Positions 49,711 through 58,522 of a stretch of 64,000 nt of DNA are shown in pieces (position 1 is the first letter of the stretch; every line of letters begins with the position of its first letter). A program made the position numbers and the translations under genes. Source of the stretch: Parvibaculum sp049651025 (GTDB lineage: Bacteria > Pseudomonadota > Alphaproteobacteria > Parvibaculales > Parvibaculaceae); NCBI RefSeq assembly GCF_049651025.1, contig NZ_JBASBH010000062.1, forward strand, positions 1 to 64,000, in the 5' to 3' direction. The notes under the pieces were generated by a model. It searched no databases, had not been told where the DNA came from, and worked only from the letters and a program-made list of their open reading frames with translations.

Positions 49711-51024
49711 ATGATCCCCCGCTATTCGCGGCCCGAAATGGTTTCGATCTGGACCCCGGAAACGAAATTCCGCATCTGGTTCGAGATTGAAGCCCATGCC
49801 TGCGATGCGCTGGCGGAACTTGGCGTCATCCCCAAGGATGCGGCAAAGAAGATCTGGGAACTGGGCGGCAAGGCCGAGTTCAACGTCGAGCGCATCGACG
49901 AGATCGAACGCGAAGTGAAGCATGACGTCATCGCCTTCCTGACGCATCTGTCGGAATTCGTCGGCGACGAAAGCCGCTTCATCCATCAGGGCATGACCTC
50001 ATCCGACGTGCTCGACACCTGCCTCAACGTGCAGCTTGTCCGCGCCGCCGATCTTCTGCTGTCGGATATCGACGCCGTGCTCGCCGCCCTGAAGCGCCGC
50101 GCCTATGAATACAAGGACACGCCAACCATCGGCCGCAGCCACGGCATTCATGCCGAGCCGACGACCTTCGGTCTGAAGCTCGCGCAAGCCTATGCCGAGT
50201 TCGAGCGTTGCCGCACGCGCCTCGTTCACGCGCGCGAAGAAGTCGCGACCTGCGCCATCTCCGGCGCGGTCGGCACCTTCGCCAATATCGACCCGCGCGT
50301 TGAAGAACACGTCGCCGAGAAAATGGGTCTCGCGCCCGAACCCGTCTCGACGCAGGTGATCCCGCGCGACCGCCACGCCATGTATTTCGCCACGCTTGGC
50401 GTCATCGCAAGCTGCGTCGAACGCGTCGCCACTGAAATCCGCCATCTGCAGCGCTCGGAAGTGCTCGAAGCCGAGGAGTTCTTCTCCGAAGGCCAGAAGG
50501 GCTCGTCGGCCATGCCGCACAAGCGCAATCCGGTGCTGACGGAAAACCTGACCGGCCTCGCCCGTCTCGTGCGCGGCATGGCGATCCCCGCAATGGAAAA
50601 CGTCGCCCTCTGGCATGAGCGCGACATCTCGCATTCCTCCGTCGAACGCATGATCGGCCCGGACGCGACCGTGACGCTCGACTTCGCGCTGATGCGCCTT
50701 GCCGGTGTCATCGACAAGCTTCTCGTCTATCCCGAGAACATGCAGAAGAACCTCGACAAGCTCGGCGGCCTCGTCCACTCGCAGCGCGTGCTTCTCGCTC
50801 TCACGCAAAAAGGCGTCAGCCGCGAAGACAGCTACCGCCTCGTCCAGCGTAACGCCATGCCCGTCTGGCGCGGTGAAGGAAACTTCCTTGAACTGCTGAA
50901 AGCAGACAAGGACGTCTCCGCGAAGCTTTCCGACAAGGAACTCGAAGACCTCTTCGACCTTGGCTATCACACCAAGCACGTCGACACGATTTTCGCGCGC
51001 GTGTTCGGCAAGGCGGGCAAATAA
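49711..51024 (+). CDS. purB: Adenylosuccinate lyase
   Basis: Acts twice in purine synthesis, splitting SAICAR and adenylosuccinate. Length is 437 residues. The fumarase-superfamily signature GSSAMPHKRNP is present. TSSDVLDTCLNVQL, GRSHGIHAEP (catalytic His) and HSSVERMIGPDATVTLD complete the active sites. The start is ATG with TAAGG upstream. A GTCAT-type hairpin follows the stop. It lies 7.5 kb before purC, separated by sulfate-transport genes. Confidence 0.97.
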   Translation: MIPRYSRPEMVSIWTPETKFRIWFEIEAHACDALAELGVIPKDAAKKIWELGGKAEFNVERIDEIEREVKHDVIAFLTHLSEFVGDESRFIHQGMTSSDVLDTCLNVQLVRAADLLLSDIDAVLAALKRRAYEYKDTPTIGRSHGIHAEPTTFGLKLAQAYAEFERCRTRLVHAREEVATCAISGAVGTFANIDPRVEEHVAEKMGLAPEPVSTQVIPRDRHAMYFATLGVIASCVERVATEIRHLQRSEVLEAEEFFSEGQKGSSAMPHKRNPVLTENLTGLARLVRGMAIPAMENVALWHERDISHSSVERMIGPDATVTLDFALMRLAGVIDKLLVYPENMQKNLDKLGGLVHSQRVLLALTQKGVSREDSYRLVQRNAMPVWRGEGNFLELLKADKDVSAKLSDKELEDLFDLGYHTKHVDTIFARVFGKAGK

Positions 51025-51033
51025 TCAGGTGTC

Positions 51034-51056
51034 GTCCCGGGACTTGGTCCCGGGAC
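51034..51056 (+). terminator. Hairpin after purB (single-hairpin form of the GTC...CTTG repeat)
   Basis: A 10-bp stem GTCCCGGGAC on each side with the loop TTG lies 9 bases after the purB stop. It has no T-run, so termination is less certain than the hairpin itself. Confidence 0.55.
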
Positions 51057-51129
51057 CCATCTTCCTTCACGTCCCCGTCACATTCCGCCCTATACTGCAG
51101 CCATCGACATTCATTCGAGGGCCTGATTC

Positions 51130-51855
51130 ATGCTTCGCACCGCTTTCGACGGCTCGCGCCGCCGCCGCATCTATCTGTTTCGCCACGGCGACGTCTCCTA
51201 CATCAACGATCAGGGCATCCGCGTTGCGGATTCAACCATTGTCCCCCTGACGCCCTGGGGCCGCGAGCAGGCGACGATGACCGGCAAGGCGCTGGCGAAC
51301 ATCCCCTTCGATCGCGCCGTCTCTTCAAGCTTCCCGCGTTCGGTTGAAACGGCAACGCTGATCCTCGAAGGCCGCGGCATCGACGTCGAAAAGAACGATG
51401 CCTTCGTCGAATTTCAGGGCGACAGCTCGACGCGCAATGCCGTCACCGACCTCAACCAGCTTGCCTATGCCTTCAAGGATGCCGCCATTCCCGGCGCCCG
51501 CTATGTCGGCGGCGACAGCTTTGAAGAAGTAAATGCCCGCGTCATCGCCGGCCTCGAATTGCTGCTGGCCGAAGACACATGGGACACGCTCGCCCTCGTC
51601 GCGCATGGGGGCATCAATCGCCTCGTGCTCGGCTGGGCCTTCGACACGGGCCTCGCCTCATTCGCCTCCATCGATCAGAACACCTGCTGCTTCAACGTCA
51701 TCGACGTCGATACGCATCCGGAAACCGGCGCGATCGTTCGCAAGCTCGTCCGCTCCGTGAACACCGCCGTCTATGACGTCGCCAAGGAGGGCAACCACCT
51801 TCTCTCGCTGGAGCAGATCGCCATGCGGTTGAGGAAAGCGGTTCCTGCCTTGTGA
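51130..51855 (+). CDS. Histidine phosphatase family protein (phosphoglycerate-mutase-like)
   Basis: A 241-residue phosphatase. The phospho-histidine motif is in IYLFRHGDVSYIN near residue 19. A second catalytic histidine is in LVAHGGINRLVLG. SSFPRSVETATLI fits the fold. There is no cofactor-type mutase sequence, and it could act on sugar phosphates, alpha-ribazole phosphate or other small molecules. The substrate is not indicated by its neighbours. Confidence 0.92.
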   Translation: MLRTAFDGSRRRRIYLFRHGDVSYINDQGIRVADSTIVPLTPWGREQATMTGKALANIPFDRAVSSSFPRSVETATLILEGRGIDVEKNDAFVEFQGDSSTRNAVTDLNQLAYAFKDAAIPGARYVGGDSFEEVNARVIAGLELLLAEDTWDTLALVAHGGINRLVLGWAFDTGLASFASIDQNTCCFNVIDVDTHPETGAIVRKLVRSVNTAVYDVAKEGNHLLSLEQIAMRLRKAVPAL

Positions 51856-51868
51856 TTTGAACTTGATG

Positions 51869-51903
51869 AGGGCGGATGGATGAATTTCCATCCGCCTGCC
51901 CTC
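51869..51903. terminator. Hairpin between convergent histidine phosphatase and crotonase genes
   Basis: A 10-bp stem GGCGGATGGA/TCCATCCGCC with loop TGAAT lies between the two stop codons. The T-run is weak on both strands, so the role as a terminator is only likely. Confidence 0.5.
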
Positions 51904-52678
51904 ACTTCTTGTTCACGAACTTGTCACTCTCCGCCTGCGCCGAGCGGAAATTCGTGGACAACTGGCTCTGGTCCGCATCTGCATAAGCGCTCACCTTGTG
52001 CAACGCGTTCGCCGTTGCATTGACCGCCTCTTTCACCATGCGTACCGCAGGTGCGGGCATAGCCGCTGCCTTGCCCGCCAGCGCCAAAGCAGCCTCGACG
52101 ACCTTGCCATCGTCGGCCAGCTCATCGACCAGCCCCCAGTCAAGCGCATGTGCAGATCCCATCCGTTCACAAAGGATGCAGATACGCTTGGCGCGTGCGG
52201 GCCCCACCAGTGTCACAAGGCGTGGCAACGCGCCCCATTGCAGATTGATGCCGATTTTCACTTCCGGCACATAAAGAAACGCGTCGCGCCCCATCACGCG
52301 CCAGTCAAGAGCCAGCGGCAGCGCGACGCCTGCGCCGACTGCCATGCCTTCGATCGCCGCCACCGTTATCTGCGGCATGTCTTCCCAAGCCTGGCAAAGT
52401 TTGACGCCTCGATAATAGGTCTGGCGCAATTCAAGATCGGAGCCCGCCGTCACCGTCCGCGAAGCGCGCTCCTTTAGATCGATACCGCCAGAAAAGGCTT
52501 CCCGCGTTCCTGTCAGAACTACGGCCTGGACGGTGAGGTCCTCCTGAAACTGTCGGGCAACATCGGTCAGCTCAAGGATCGTTTCCTGATTGAACGCATT
52601 GCGCGCGCCCTTCCGGTCAAACCTCACAAGCGCCACCGCGCCGTTCTTTTCAATCGATACGTTATTGTAGTTGGCCAT
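51902..52678 (-). CDS. Enoyl-CoA hydratase/isomerase family protein
   Basis: A 258-residue crotonase. AVVLTGTREAFSGGIDLKER is the first segment, with an unusual SGG in place of CAG. AAIEGMAVGAGVALPLALDW is the second. The catalytic loop VPEVKIGINLQWGALPRLVT lacks GGTQRL. GGGGAGGG lies upstream of the chosen MANYNNVSIE start; a longer in-frame extension has no family support. These changes suggest altered chemistry. Substrate unknown. Confidence 0.9.
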   Translation of the reverse strand: MANYNNVSIEKNGAVALVRFDRKGARNAFNQETILELTDVARQFQEDLTVQAVVLTGTREAFSGGIDLKERASRTVTAGSDLELRQTYYRGVKLCQAWEDMPQITVAAIEGMAVGAGVALPLALDWRVMGRDAFLYVPEVKIGINLQWGALPRLVTLVGPARAKRICILCERMGSAHALDWGLVDELADDGKVVEAALALAGKAAAMPAPAVRMVKEAVNATANALHKVSAYADADQSQLSTNFRSAQAESDKFVNKK

Positions 52679-52964
52679 AGACGCCCTCCCCTTCTTGTTC
52701 GGCTCAAATGCTACATTAAGCAAAGCAAGCCGCAGCGGTGAAACCCGAACAAAAGCCAAATCATGCTGTGCATGATTGGTGCTACGTCGTGTCCACCAGA
52801 ATGAACTGACCGCTCTTTGCCTCCGCAAGGCGCGAACCGGTCGTGTCGGTTTCCCCGGGTGAGGCATGGCGTCCGGCGTCTATTTCACGTTAAATTTTTG
52901 ATGTTTATATATTCTACAATTTTGATATAGTTTAACCTCATAATAACATTTAAAGTTTGTATTA
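52679..52964. other. AT-rich divergent region upstream of the sulfate-binding protein gene
   Basis: This 286-base region contains an AT-rich tract at about 52885-52964 (TTAAATTTTTGATG, ATATATTCTAC, TTTGATATAG), very unlike the GC-rich surroundings. It fits an activator-dependent promoter, as expected for sulfur-regulated genes in the CysB/Cbl style. No specific site can be assigned. Confidence 0.5.
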
Positions 52965-54008
52965 ATGACCTCCATTTCGACGCAACCTCCCCGCATGATC
53001 CTGAAATCCCTCGCCGCCGCCCTTGCCATGTGGCTCGCCGCCTTCTCGGCCCAGCCTGCACAAGCCGCCGATGCCGACAGCATCCTGAACGTCTCCTATG
53101 ACGTGGCGCGCGAGCTGTTCGCAGAGCTGAACCCGGTTTTCCAGAAAGAATGGAAAGCCAAATCCGGGCATGACATTGCGATCACCCAGTCGCATGGCGG
53201 CTCGTCGAAGCAGGCCCGCGCCATTCTCGAAGGCCTTCAGGCCGACGTCGTTACCTTCAATCAGGTCACCGATATCGACGTGCTGCATGACAAGGGCAAC
53301 CTCGTCAGTGCCGACTGGCGCAAGCAGTTCCCGCATGACGCCTCGCCCTTCTATTCGGTGCAGGTCTTCCTCGTCCGCAAGGGCAACCCGAAGAACATCA
53401 AGACCTGGAGCGATCTCGCCAAAGACGGCACGGAAATCGTTTTCCCCAACCCCAAGACCTCCGGCAATGGCCGCTACACCTATCTCGCGGCCTATGCCTC
53501 GGAACTGGACTCGAATGGCGGCGACGTGAAGAAGACGCAAGACTTCATCCGCAAATTCTTCAAGAACGTGAAGGTCTTCGACACGGGCGGACGCGCCGCG
53601 ACGACGACATTTGCCGAGCGCGGCATCGGCGATGTGCTCATCACCTTCGAAGCAGAGGCCTATGGCATCGCCCGGCAATATGCGAAGGACGGCTATGAAG
53701 TCGTGACGCCGCCGCAGAGCCTCGTCTCGGAATTCCCCGTCGCCGTCGTCGACAAGGTCGTGGACAAGCGCGGCTCGCGCAAAGTCGCAACCGCCTATCT
53801 GAACTTCCTTTACGAGCCTGCCGCGCAGGAGATCATCGCAAGGCACTTCTACCGCGTTCGCGACGAAGCGATTGCGAAGAAGAACGCTGGCCAGTTCGCG
53901 CAAGTGAAGCTTCTGACCGTGGATCAGGTCTTCGGCGGCTGGAAGCGCGTCAATGATGAACATCTGAAAAGCGACGGCATCCTCGACCAGCTTTTCACGC
54001 TCCGCTAA
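52965..54008 (+). CDS. Sulfate/thiosulfate ABC transporter substrate-binding protein
   Basis: A 347-residue periplasmic protein. The signal peptide is at about residues 11-34 (LAAALAMWLAAFSAQPAQAA). The anion-binding features are ITQSHGGSSKQARAIL and FPNPKTSGNGRYTYL, both highly conserved in Sbp/CysP. Two start codons are possible (52965 and 52995); neither has a clear binding site. It leads an operon of two permease genes. It could bind sulfate or thiosulfate; the sequence does not decide. Confidence 0.94.
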   Translation: MTSISTQPPRMILKSLAAALAMWLAAFSAQPAQAADADSILNVSYDVARELFAELNPVFQKEWKAKSGHDIAITQSHGGSSKQARAILEGLQADVVTFNQVTDIDVLHDKGNLVSADWRKQFPHDASPFYSVQVFLVRKGNPKNIKTWSDLAKDGTEIVFPNPKTSGNGRYTYLAAYASELDSNGGDVKKTQDFIRKFFKNVKVFDTGGRAATTTFAERGIGDVLITFEAEAYGIARQYAKDGYEVVTPPQSLVSEFPVAVVDKVVDKRGSRKVATAYLNFLYEPAAQEIIARHFYRVRDEAIAKKNAGQFAQVKLLTVDQVFGGWKRVNDEHLKSDGILDQLFTLR

Positions 54009-54096
54009 AACGCATTGGCGGCAAGACCGGAGGCCGTGCCACAACCGGCGCGGCCTCGTCCTCTTCGGGCTCTCCGATCCTTGAGTAAATAGATCA

Positions 54097-54933
54097 ATGT
54101 CACGACGGCAAAAACGCGCCCTGCCAGGCCTTGGCCTGACACTCGGTACCACGGGCGTCTATCTCGCGCTGATCGTGCTGTTGCCTGTCGCCGCATTGCT
54201 GATGAAGGCCGCAAGCCTTAGCCCTGCCGAATTCTATGCCATCATCTCGTCGCCCCGCGCGCTCGCATCATTTCGCGTAACGCTGAGCGCCGCTTTTTAC
54301 GCGACGCTTTTCAACGGCGTCTTCGGCCTGCTGCTCGCATGGATTCTGGTGCGATATGAATTCCCCGGCCGCCGCCTGCTCGACGCGCTGGTCGATCTGC
54401 CCTTCGCCCTGCCAACCGCCGTTGCAGGCATCGCGCTCACCGCTCTGTTCGCACGCAATGGCTGGCTCGGACAATATCTCGAACCCTTGGGGATCAAGAT
54501 CGCCTATGCGCCCGCGGGCATCGCCATCGCCATGGCCTTTACGAGCCTCCCCTTCATCGTGCGCAGCGTGCAGCCCGTGCTTGAAGACATCGACATCGAA
54601 ACGGAGGAAGCAGGCCGCTCGCTCGGCGCAAGCGATCTGCTGATATTCGCCCGCGTAATTTTCCCCACCATCCTGCCTGCCTTCCTTGCAGGCTGTACGC
54701 TCGGCTTCGCGCGCAGCCTCGGTGAATTCGGTGCGGTGATATTCATCGCCGGCAATCTGCCGATGCAAACCGAAATCACGGCGCTGCTGATCTTCATCCG
54801 CCTCGAGGAATTCGATTATCAGGCCGCCGCCGCTTACGCGACCGTGCTGCTCGTCATGGCCTTCGCGCTGATGCTGTTCACAAACCTCATTCAGGTCTGG
54901 CAACTTCGCTACACGAAAAAGGCCGAGGCATGA
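54097..54933 (+). CDS. cysT: Sulfate ABC transporter permease CysT
   Basis: A 278-residue permease with about six membrane helices. The EAA loop that contacts the ATPase is visible in EEAGRSLGASDLLIFARVIF, with LPTAVAGIALTALFA and SLGEFGAVIFIAGNLPMQTE as CysT-type marks. It ends 4 bases inside cysW, so both are translated together. CysT pairs with CysW to make the channel of the sulfate importer. Confidence 0.96.
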   Translation: MSRRQKRALPGLGLTLGTTGVYLALIVLLPVAALLMKAASLSPAEFYAIISSPRALASFRVTLSAAFYATLFNGVFGLLLAWILVRYEFPGRRLLDALVDLPFALPTAVAGIALTALFARNGWLGQYLEPLGIKIAYAPAGIAIAMAFTSLPFIVRSVQPVLEDIDIETEEAGRSLGASDLLIFARVIFPTILPAFLAGCTLGFARSLGEFGAVIFIAGNLPMQTEITALLIFIRLEEFDYQAAAAYATVLLVMAFALMLFTNLIQVWQLRYTKKAEA

Positions 54934-55787
54934 CGGTGAAAACCAGAACGCGGCAAGAACCAAGCAATCGCGTCGGCGCATCGCCGCGCGTCAAATGGAC
55001 CCTCATCACCATCGGCGCAATCGTCTCGGCGCTGCTGCTCGGCCTGCCAATCATCGTTATTTTCACGATGGCGCTGCGCGAGGGCCTCGCGATCTTTGCC
55101 GCAAAGATCATCGAGCCCGAAACGCTGCATGCGGTCTGGCTCACCGTCCTCACGGCCATTGTCGTCGTGCCGATCAATACGGTCTTCGGCATTTGCGTGG
55201 CATGGGCCGTGACGCGCCACAGTTTTCGCGGACAGGGGCTGCTCGTCGCCCTGGTCGAAATCCCCTATTCCGTTTCGCCCATCGTCGCAGGCGTCGCCTA
55301 TCTCTTCCTCTATGGCATGCAGGGCTTGTGGGGGCCGTGGCTGCAGGCGCATGACATCCAGATCATGTTCTCGATCCCGGCGATTTTCCTCGTCAGCCTC
55401 TTCGTCACCAGCCCCTTCGTTGCCCGCGAACTGATCGCCACCATGCAAACGCAAGGCGCGGAAGACGAGGAAGCGGCCGTCTCGCTCGGCGCAACGGGCC
55501 TGCAAACTTTTCTGCGCGTGACGCTGCCGAATATCAGATGGGGCCTGCTCTACGGCGTCATCCTCTGCAATGCCCGCGTCATGGGCGAGTTCGGCGCCGT
55601 CTCCGTCGTCTCGGGCAGCATTCGCGGCCAGACGAACACGCTGCCGCTACAGATCGAACTGCTCTTCAACGACTACAACACGACCGGCGCTTTCGCCGCC
55701 GCCTCGATCCTGACGCTGCTCGCCCTCGTGACTCTCGTGCTCAAACTCTGGCTAGAGCGCAAGAGCCCCATGCGCGGGGCACACTAA
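54930..55787 (+). CDS. cysW: Sulfate ABC transporter permease CysW
   Basis: A 285-residue permease with six helices. The EAA loop is EDEEAAVSLGATGLQTFLRV. The CysW features are PYSVSPIVAGVAYLFLYG and MGEFGAVSVVSGSIRGQTNT. The next gene is on the opposite strand, so no cysA ATPase gene follows here, unlike the usual order. The ATPase must be encoded elsewhere. The ATGA overlap with cysT indicates tight coupling. Confidence 0.96.
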   Translation: MTVKTRTRQEPSNRVGASPRVKWTLITIGAIVSALLLGLPIIVIFTMALREGLAIFAAKIIEPETLHAVWLTVLTAIVVVPINTVFGICVAWAVTRHSFRGQGLLVALVEIPYSVSPIVAGVAYLFLYGMQGLWGPWLQAHDIQIMFSIPAIFLVSLFVTSPFVARELIATMQTQGAEDEEAAVSLGATGLQTFLRVTLPNIRWGLLYGVILCNARVMGEFGAVSVVSGSIRGQTNTLPLQIELLFNDYNTTGAFAAASILTLLALVTLVLKLWLERKSPMRGAH

Positions 55788-55797
55788 CGAGGCTTCT

Positions 55798-57768
55798 TCA
55801 CTCAGGCAAAGCGTAAGCCACCACCTCGTCGCCGATCTTCGTTCCCGCACGCGCATGGCCGCCCGCTGCGATGACGACATATTGCTTGCCCTTCCAGACA
55901 TAGGACATTGGCGTCGCCTGCCCGCCCGCCGGCAAACGGCCCTTCCAGAGTTCCTTGCCCGTTTCGACATTGAAGGCGCGCAGATAATTGTCCATCGCCG
56001 CGCCGATGAAGATGAGCCCGCTTTCCGTGACGAGCGGCCCGCCGAAATTCGGCACGCCCCAGTTCAGCGGCAAAGGCACAGGCGCCAGATCGCGGATCGT
56101 GCCAAGCGGCTCGCTCCACTTGATCGTGCCGTCATTGAGATCGACGGCGACGAGCTTGCCCCATGGCGGCGGCGTGCAAGGCAGGCCGAGCGGCGACACG
56201 AAAAGATCGCGCCGCATGCCGAAAGGCGCGCCCATCTGCGGTGAGATTTCGGCATGGCCGTCCACGTCCTTGCGGCCCTTATATTCGCTCGCTGGAAAAA
56301 GCGTCACGATATGCGCGGCGATATTGACGTTGACGACAGCGATCTTGCGCTTGGGATCAAACGCCATGCCGCCCCAATTTGCACCACCACCCGTGAAAGG
56401 ATAGATGACCGTGCCCTGGAGCGAGGGCGGCGTGAAAATGCCTTCCGAGCGCGCCTTTTCGAGCTTTGCATTGCAAGCCCGCTTGTCGAAAAACGCGACG
56501 CCCCATGCACCTCCCTTTTCAAGTTTCTGCGGCACAAGTGCTGGCGGCTTCACGGGAAAAGGCTGGGTCGGCGACAGCGCCTCGCCCGGCGCGCCACCCT
56601 GCGGCACGGGTCGCTCCTCAACTTCGAAGAACGGCTTTCCCGTATCGCGCTCCAGCACGAACATGAAACCGGTCTTCGTCACCTGCACCACAACATCGAC
56701 CGGCTTGCTCTCGCGCGTCAGCGTCGCAAGCGTCGGCTGCGCGGGAAGGTCATAGTCCCAAACATCGTGATGCACCGTCTGGAACGACCAGGCGACGTCA
56801 CCCGTCGCCACCTTCAGCGCGACGACGGAATTTGCATAGGCGTTATCGCCCTTTCGCAATCCACCAAAGAAATCCGGGCTCGGGCTCGTCGTCGGCAGGA
56901 ACACGAGCCCGCGCGCCTCATCGACCGACATCGGCGCCCAGACATTCGCCTGACCCGTATGCGCCGCCTCTTGGGGAACCCAACTGCCGGGCTTTTCCTT
57001 TGCGCCGCGCGCAACAGGATCAAAACTCCACTTCAGCTTGCCCGTCCGCGCATCGAATGCGCGCGCTGCGCCCTTGGGCGCATCGACACGCGCATTGTCG
57101 CCGATGGCCGAGCCGACAATCAGCGTGTCTTGGGAGACAACCGGCGGCGACGTGATCTGGAATTCACCCGGCCAGATCAGAGGTCGATCGGCACCGGCAT
57201 CGATCTGGCCCGGATGTTTGGGATCGCTGCCGAAATCAGCGCAAGGCGCACCTGTCTTCGCGTCGAGCGAGATGAGGCGGCCATCATTCGTGCCCATGAA
57301 AATACGCGCCGCGCAAACGGCATCGGCGCGCGCCGCCGCATCTTTCCAATAGGTCACGCCGCGGCAGATGAACTGGTTGGCAGGTTTGCTATCGAGAGAG
57401 ATTTTCGGATCATAGCGCCAGCGCACCGCGCCGCTTTCCGGATCGAGCGCCATGACCTCGTTGAACGGCGTGCACAGAACGAGATGGCCGTCGGCGAGGA
57501 TCGGCGTTCCCTCAAAGGCATAGCGCTTGCGCACCGCCTCGGACTTGCCGTTGAGTGCGCCTGTCGAGACACGCCAGGCTTCCGTCAGCCCCGCAACATT
57601 TGCAGGTGTTATCTCGCTTGCGGCGACATAGCGCTCACCGCCCGCATCTCCGCCGTAATGCGTCCAGCCGGCCTCTGCCGCAAACGCGCCGTGCCCGACG
57701 AGAAAGAAAGTGAGAAAGAGGCCAGCGGCAATCGCCAGAAGACCCTTGCGAATTCGCGCCATGCCCAT
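55798..57768 (-). CDS. PQQ-dependent dehydrogenase (glucose/quinate-dehydrogenase-like)
   Basis: A 656-residue quinoprotein with a beta-propeller. A signal or anchor segment is at the N-terminus (LAIAAGLFLTFFLVGHGAFA). It lacks the four-helix N-terminal module of membrane glucose dehydrogenase. The catalytic-site region TVHHDVWDYDLPAQPTL is present, and the last blade reads GGQATPMSYVWKGKQYVVIA. The protein is probably periplasmic and oxidises a sugar or polyol. No pqq genes are in the window. The start MGMARIRKG was chosen; an upstream extension is not family-like. Confidence 0.9.
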   Translation of the reverse strand: MGMARIRKGLLAIAAGLFLTFFLVGHGAFAAEAGWTHYGGDAGGERYVAASEITPANVAGLTEAWRVSTGALNGKSEAVRKRYAFEGTPILADGHLVLCTPFNEVMALDPESGAVRWRYDPKISLDSKPANQFICRGVTYWKDAAARADAVCAARIFMGTNDGRLISLDAKTGAPCADFGSDPKHPGQIDAGADRPLIWPGEFQITSPPVVSQDTLIVGSAIGDNARVDAPKGAARAFDARTGKLKWSFDPVARGAKEKPGSWVPQEAAHTGQANVWAPMSVDEARGLVFLPTTSPSPDFFGGLRKGDNAYANSVVALKVATGDVAWSFQTVHHDVWDYDLPAQPTLATLTRESKPVDVVVQVTKTGFMFVLERDTGKPFFEVEERPVPQGGAPGEALSPTQPFPVKPPALVPQKLEKGGAWGVAFFDKRACNAKLEKARSEGIFTPPSLQGTVIYPFTGGGANWGGMAFDPKRKIAVVNVNIAAHIVTLFPASEYKGRKDVDGHAEISPQMGAPFGMRRDLFVSPLGLPCTPPPWGKLVAVDLNDGTIKWSEPLGTIRDLAPVPLPLNWGVPNFGGPLVTESGLIFIGAAMDNYLRAFNVETGKELWKGRLPAGGQATPMSYVWKGKQYVVIAAGGHARAGTKIGDEVVAYALPE

Positions 57769-57906
57769 AATGCCCCCGCTACGCTGACTGAACCGCCATA
57801 GTAGCGGCCAGGCCACGTTGAAGCCGAGCGCCTTTTGCAGCGCAAGCGGCATCGCTCTCGGGCTACAGGCCGAGTTCACATGCAACAGGCGGAGTGAAAG
57901 AGAGCC

Positions 57907-58230
57907 TTAGCCCTCGTTTTGCACCTGTTCCTTCGCAGCAGCGAAGAGCTCTTCCATCTTGCTGCGAATTTGGTCATCCGGCAGCGCGACGCTTTTGGCG
58001 TCCAGATCGCCGCGAATCTTGCGGAACACGTCCTCGTCGCCCGCTTCGGCAAGATCGGCAACGACGACTTCCTTGGCATAGGCTTCGGCGGCGTCGCCGC
58101 TCAGGCCCATAAGGCCAGCCGCCCAAAGGCCAAGCTGCTTGTTCCGGCGCGCTGCAACCTTGAATTGCAGATCGCGGTCATGGACAAACTTCTTCTCGAA
58201 ACTGTCTTCGCGCTTGTCGAAGATGGTCAT
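57907..58230 (-). CDS. F1F0-ATPase inhibitor subunit zeta (DUF1476)
   Basis: A 107-residue four-helix protein. It starts TIFDKREDSFEKKFVHD, the family signature and the part that in Paracoccus zeta blocks ATP hydrolysis by F1. AARRNKQLGLWAAGLMGLSG and the acidic EAGDEDVFRKI helix follow. It is restricted to alphaproteobacteria. GGAG lies 6 bases before the ATG. It stands alone, away from ATP synthase genes, as usual. Confidence 0.94.
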   Translation of the reverse strand: MTIFDKREDSFEKKFVHDRDLQFKVAARRNKQLGLWAAGLMGLSGDAAEAYAKEVVVADLAEAGDEDVFRKIRGDLDAKSVALPDDQIRSKMEELFAAAKEQVQNEG

Positions 58231-58522
58231 GGGCACTCCAAACGACGAACTTGATGCAGGCTTAGGCATAACCGCGCCCGCGCACCAAATCAACTGTCAT
58301 CCTCGGCTGAGCCTATTCGTGCGACGAATTAGCTAAGTTACTGTTTTATAGCCGAATTATTCACCTGAGACCTATCCGCGCAGTCGCATTGTATCCCCGG
58401 GGGGCTTAAGGTAACTTCCGCGCGAGCCGGAGGGGCGATTCCACGCTCTCCGCCGTTCCCGACGCCTCGTGGCACCGACCCGAATTCTCCGCAATATCGG
58501 GCCAACTGATTGGAATCATGAC

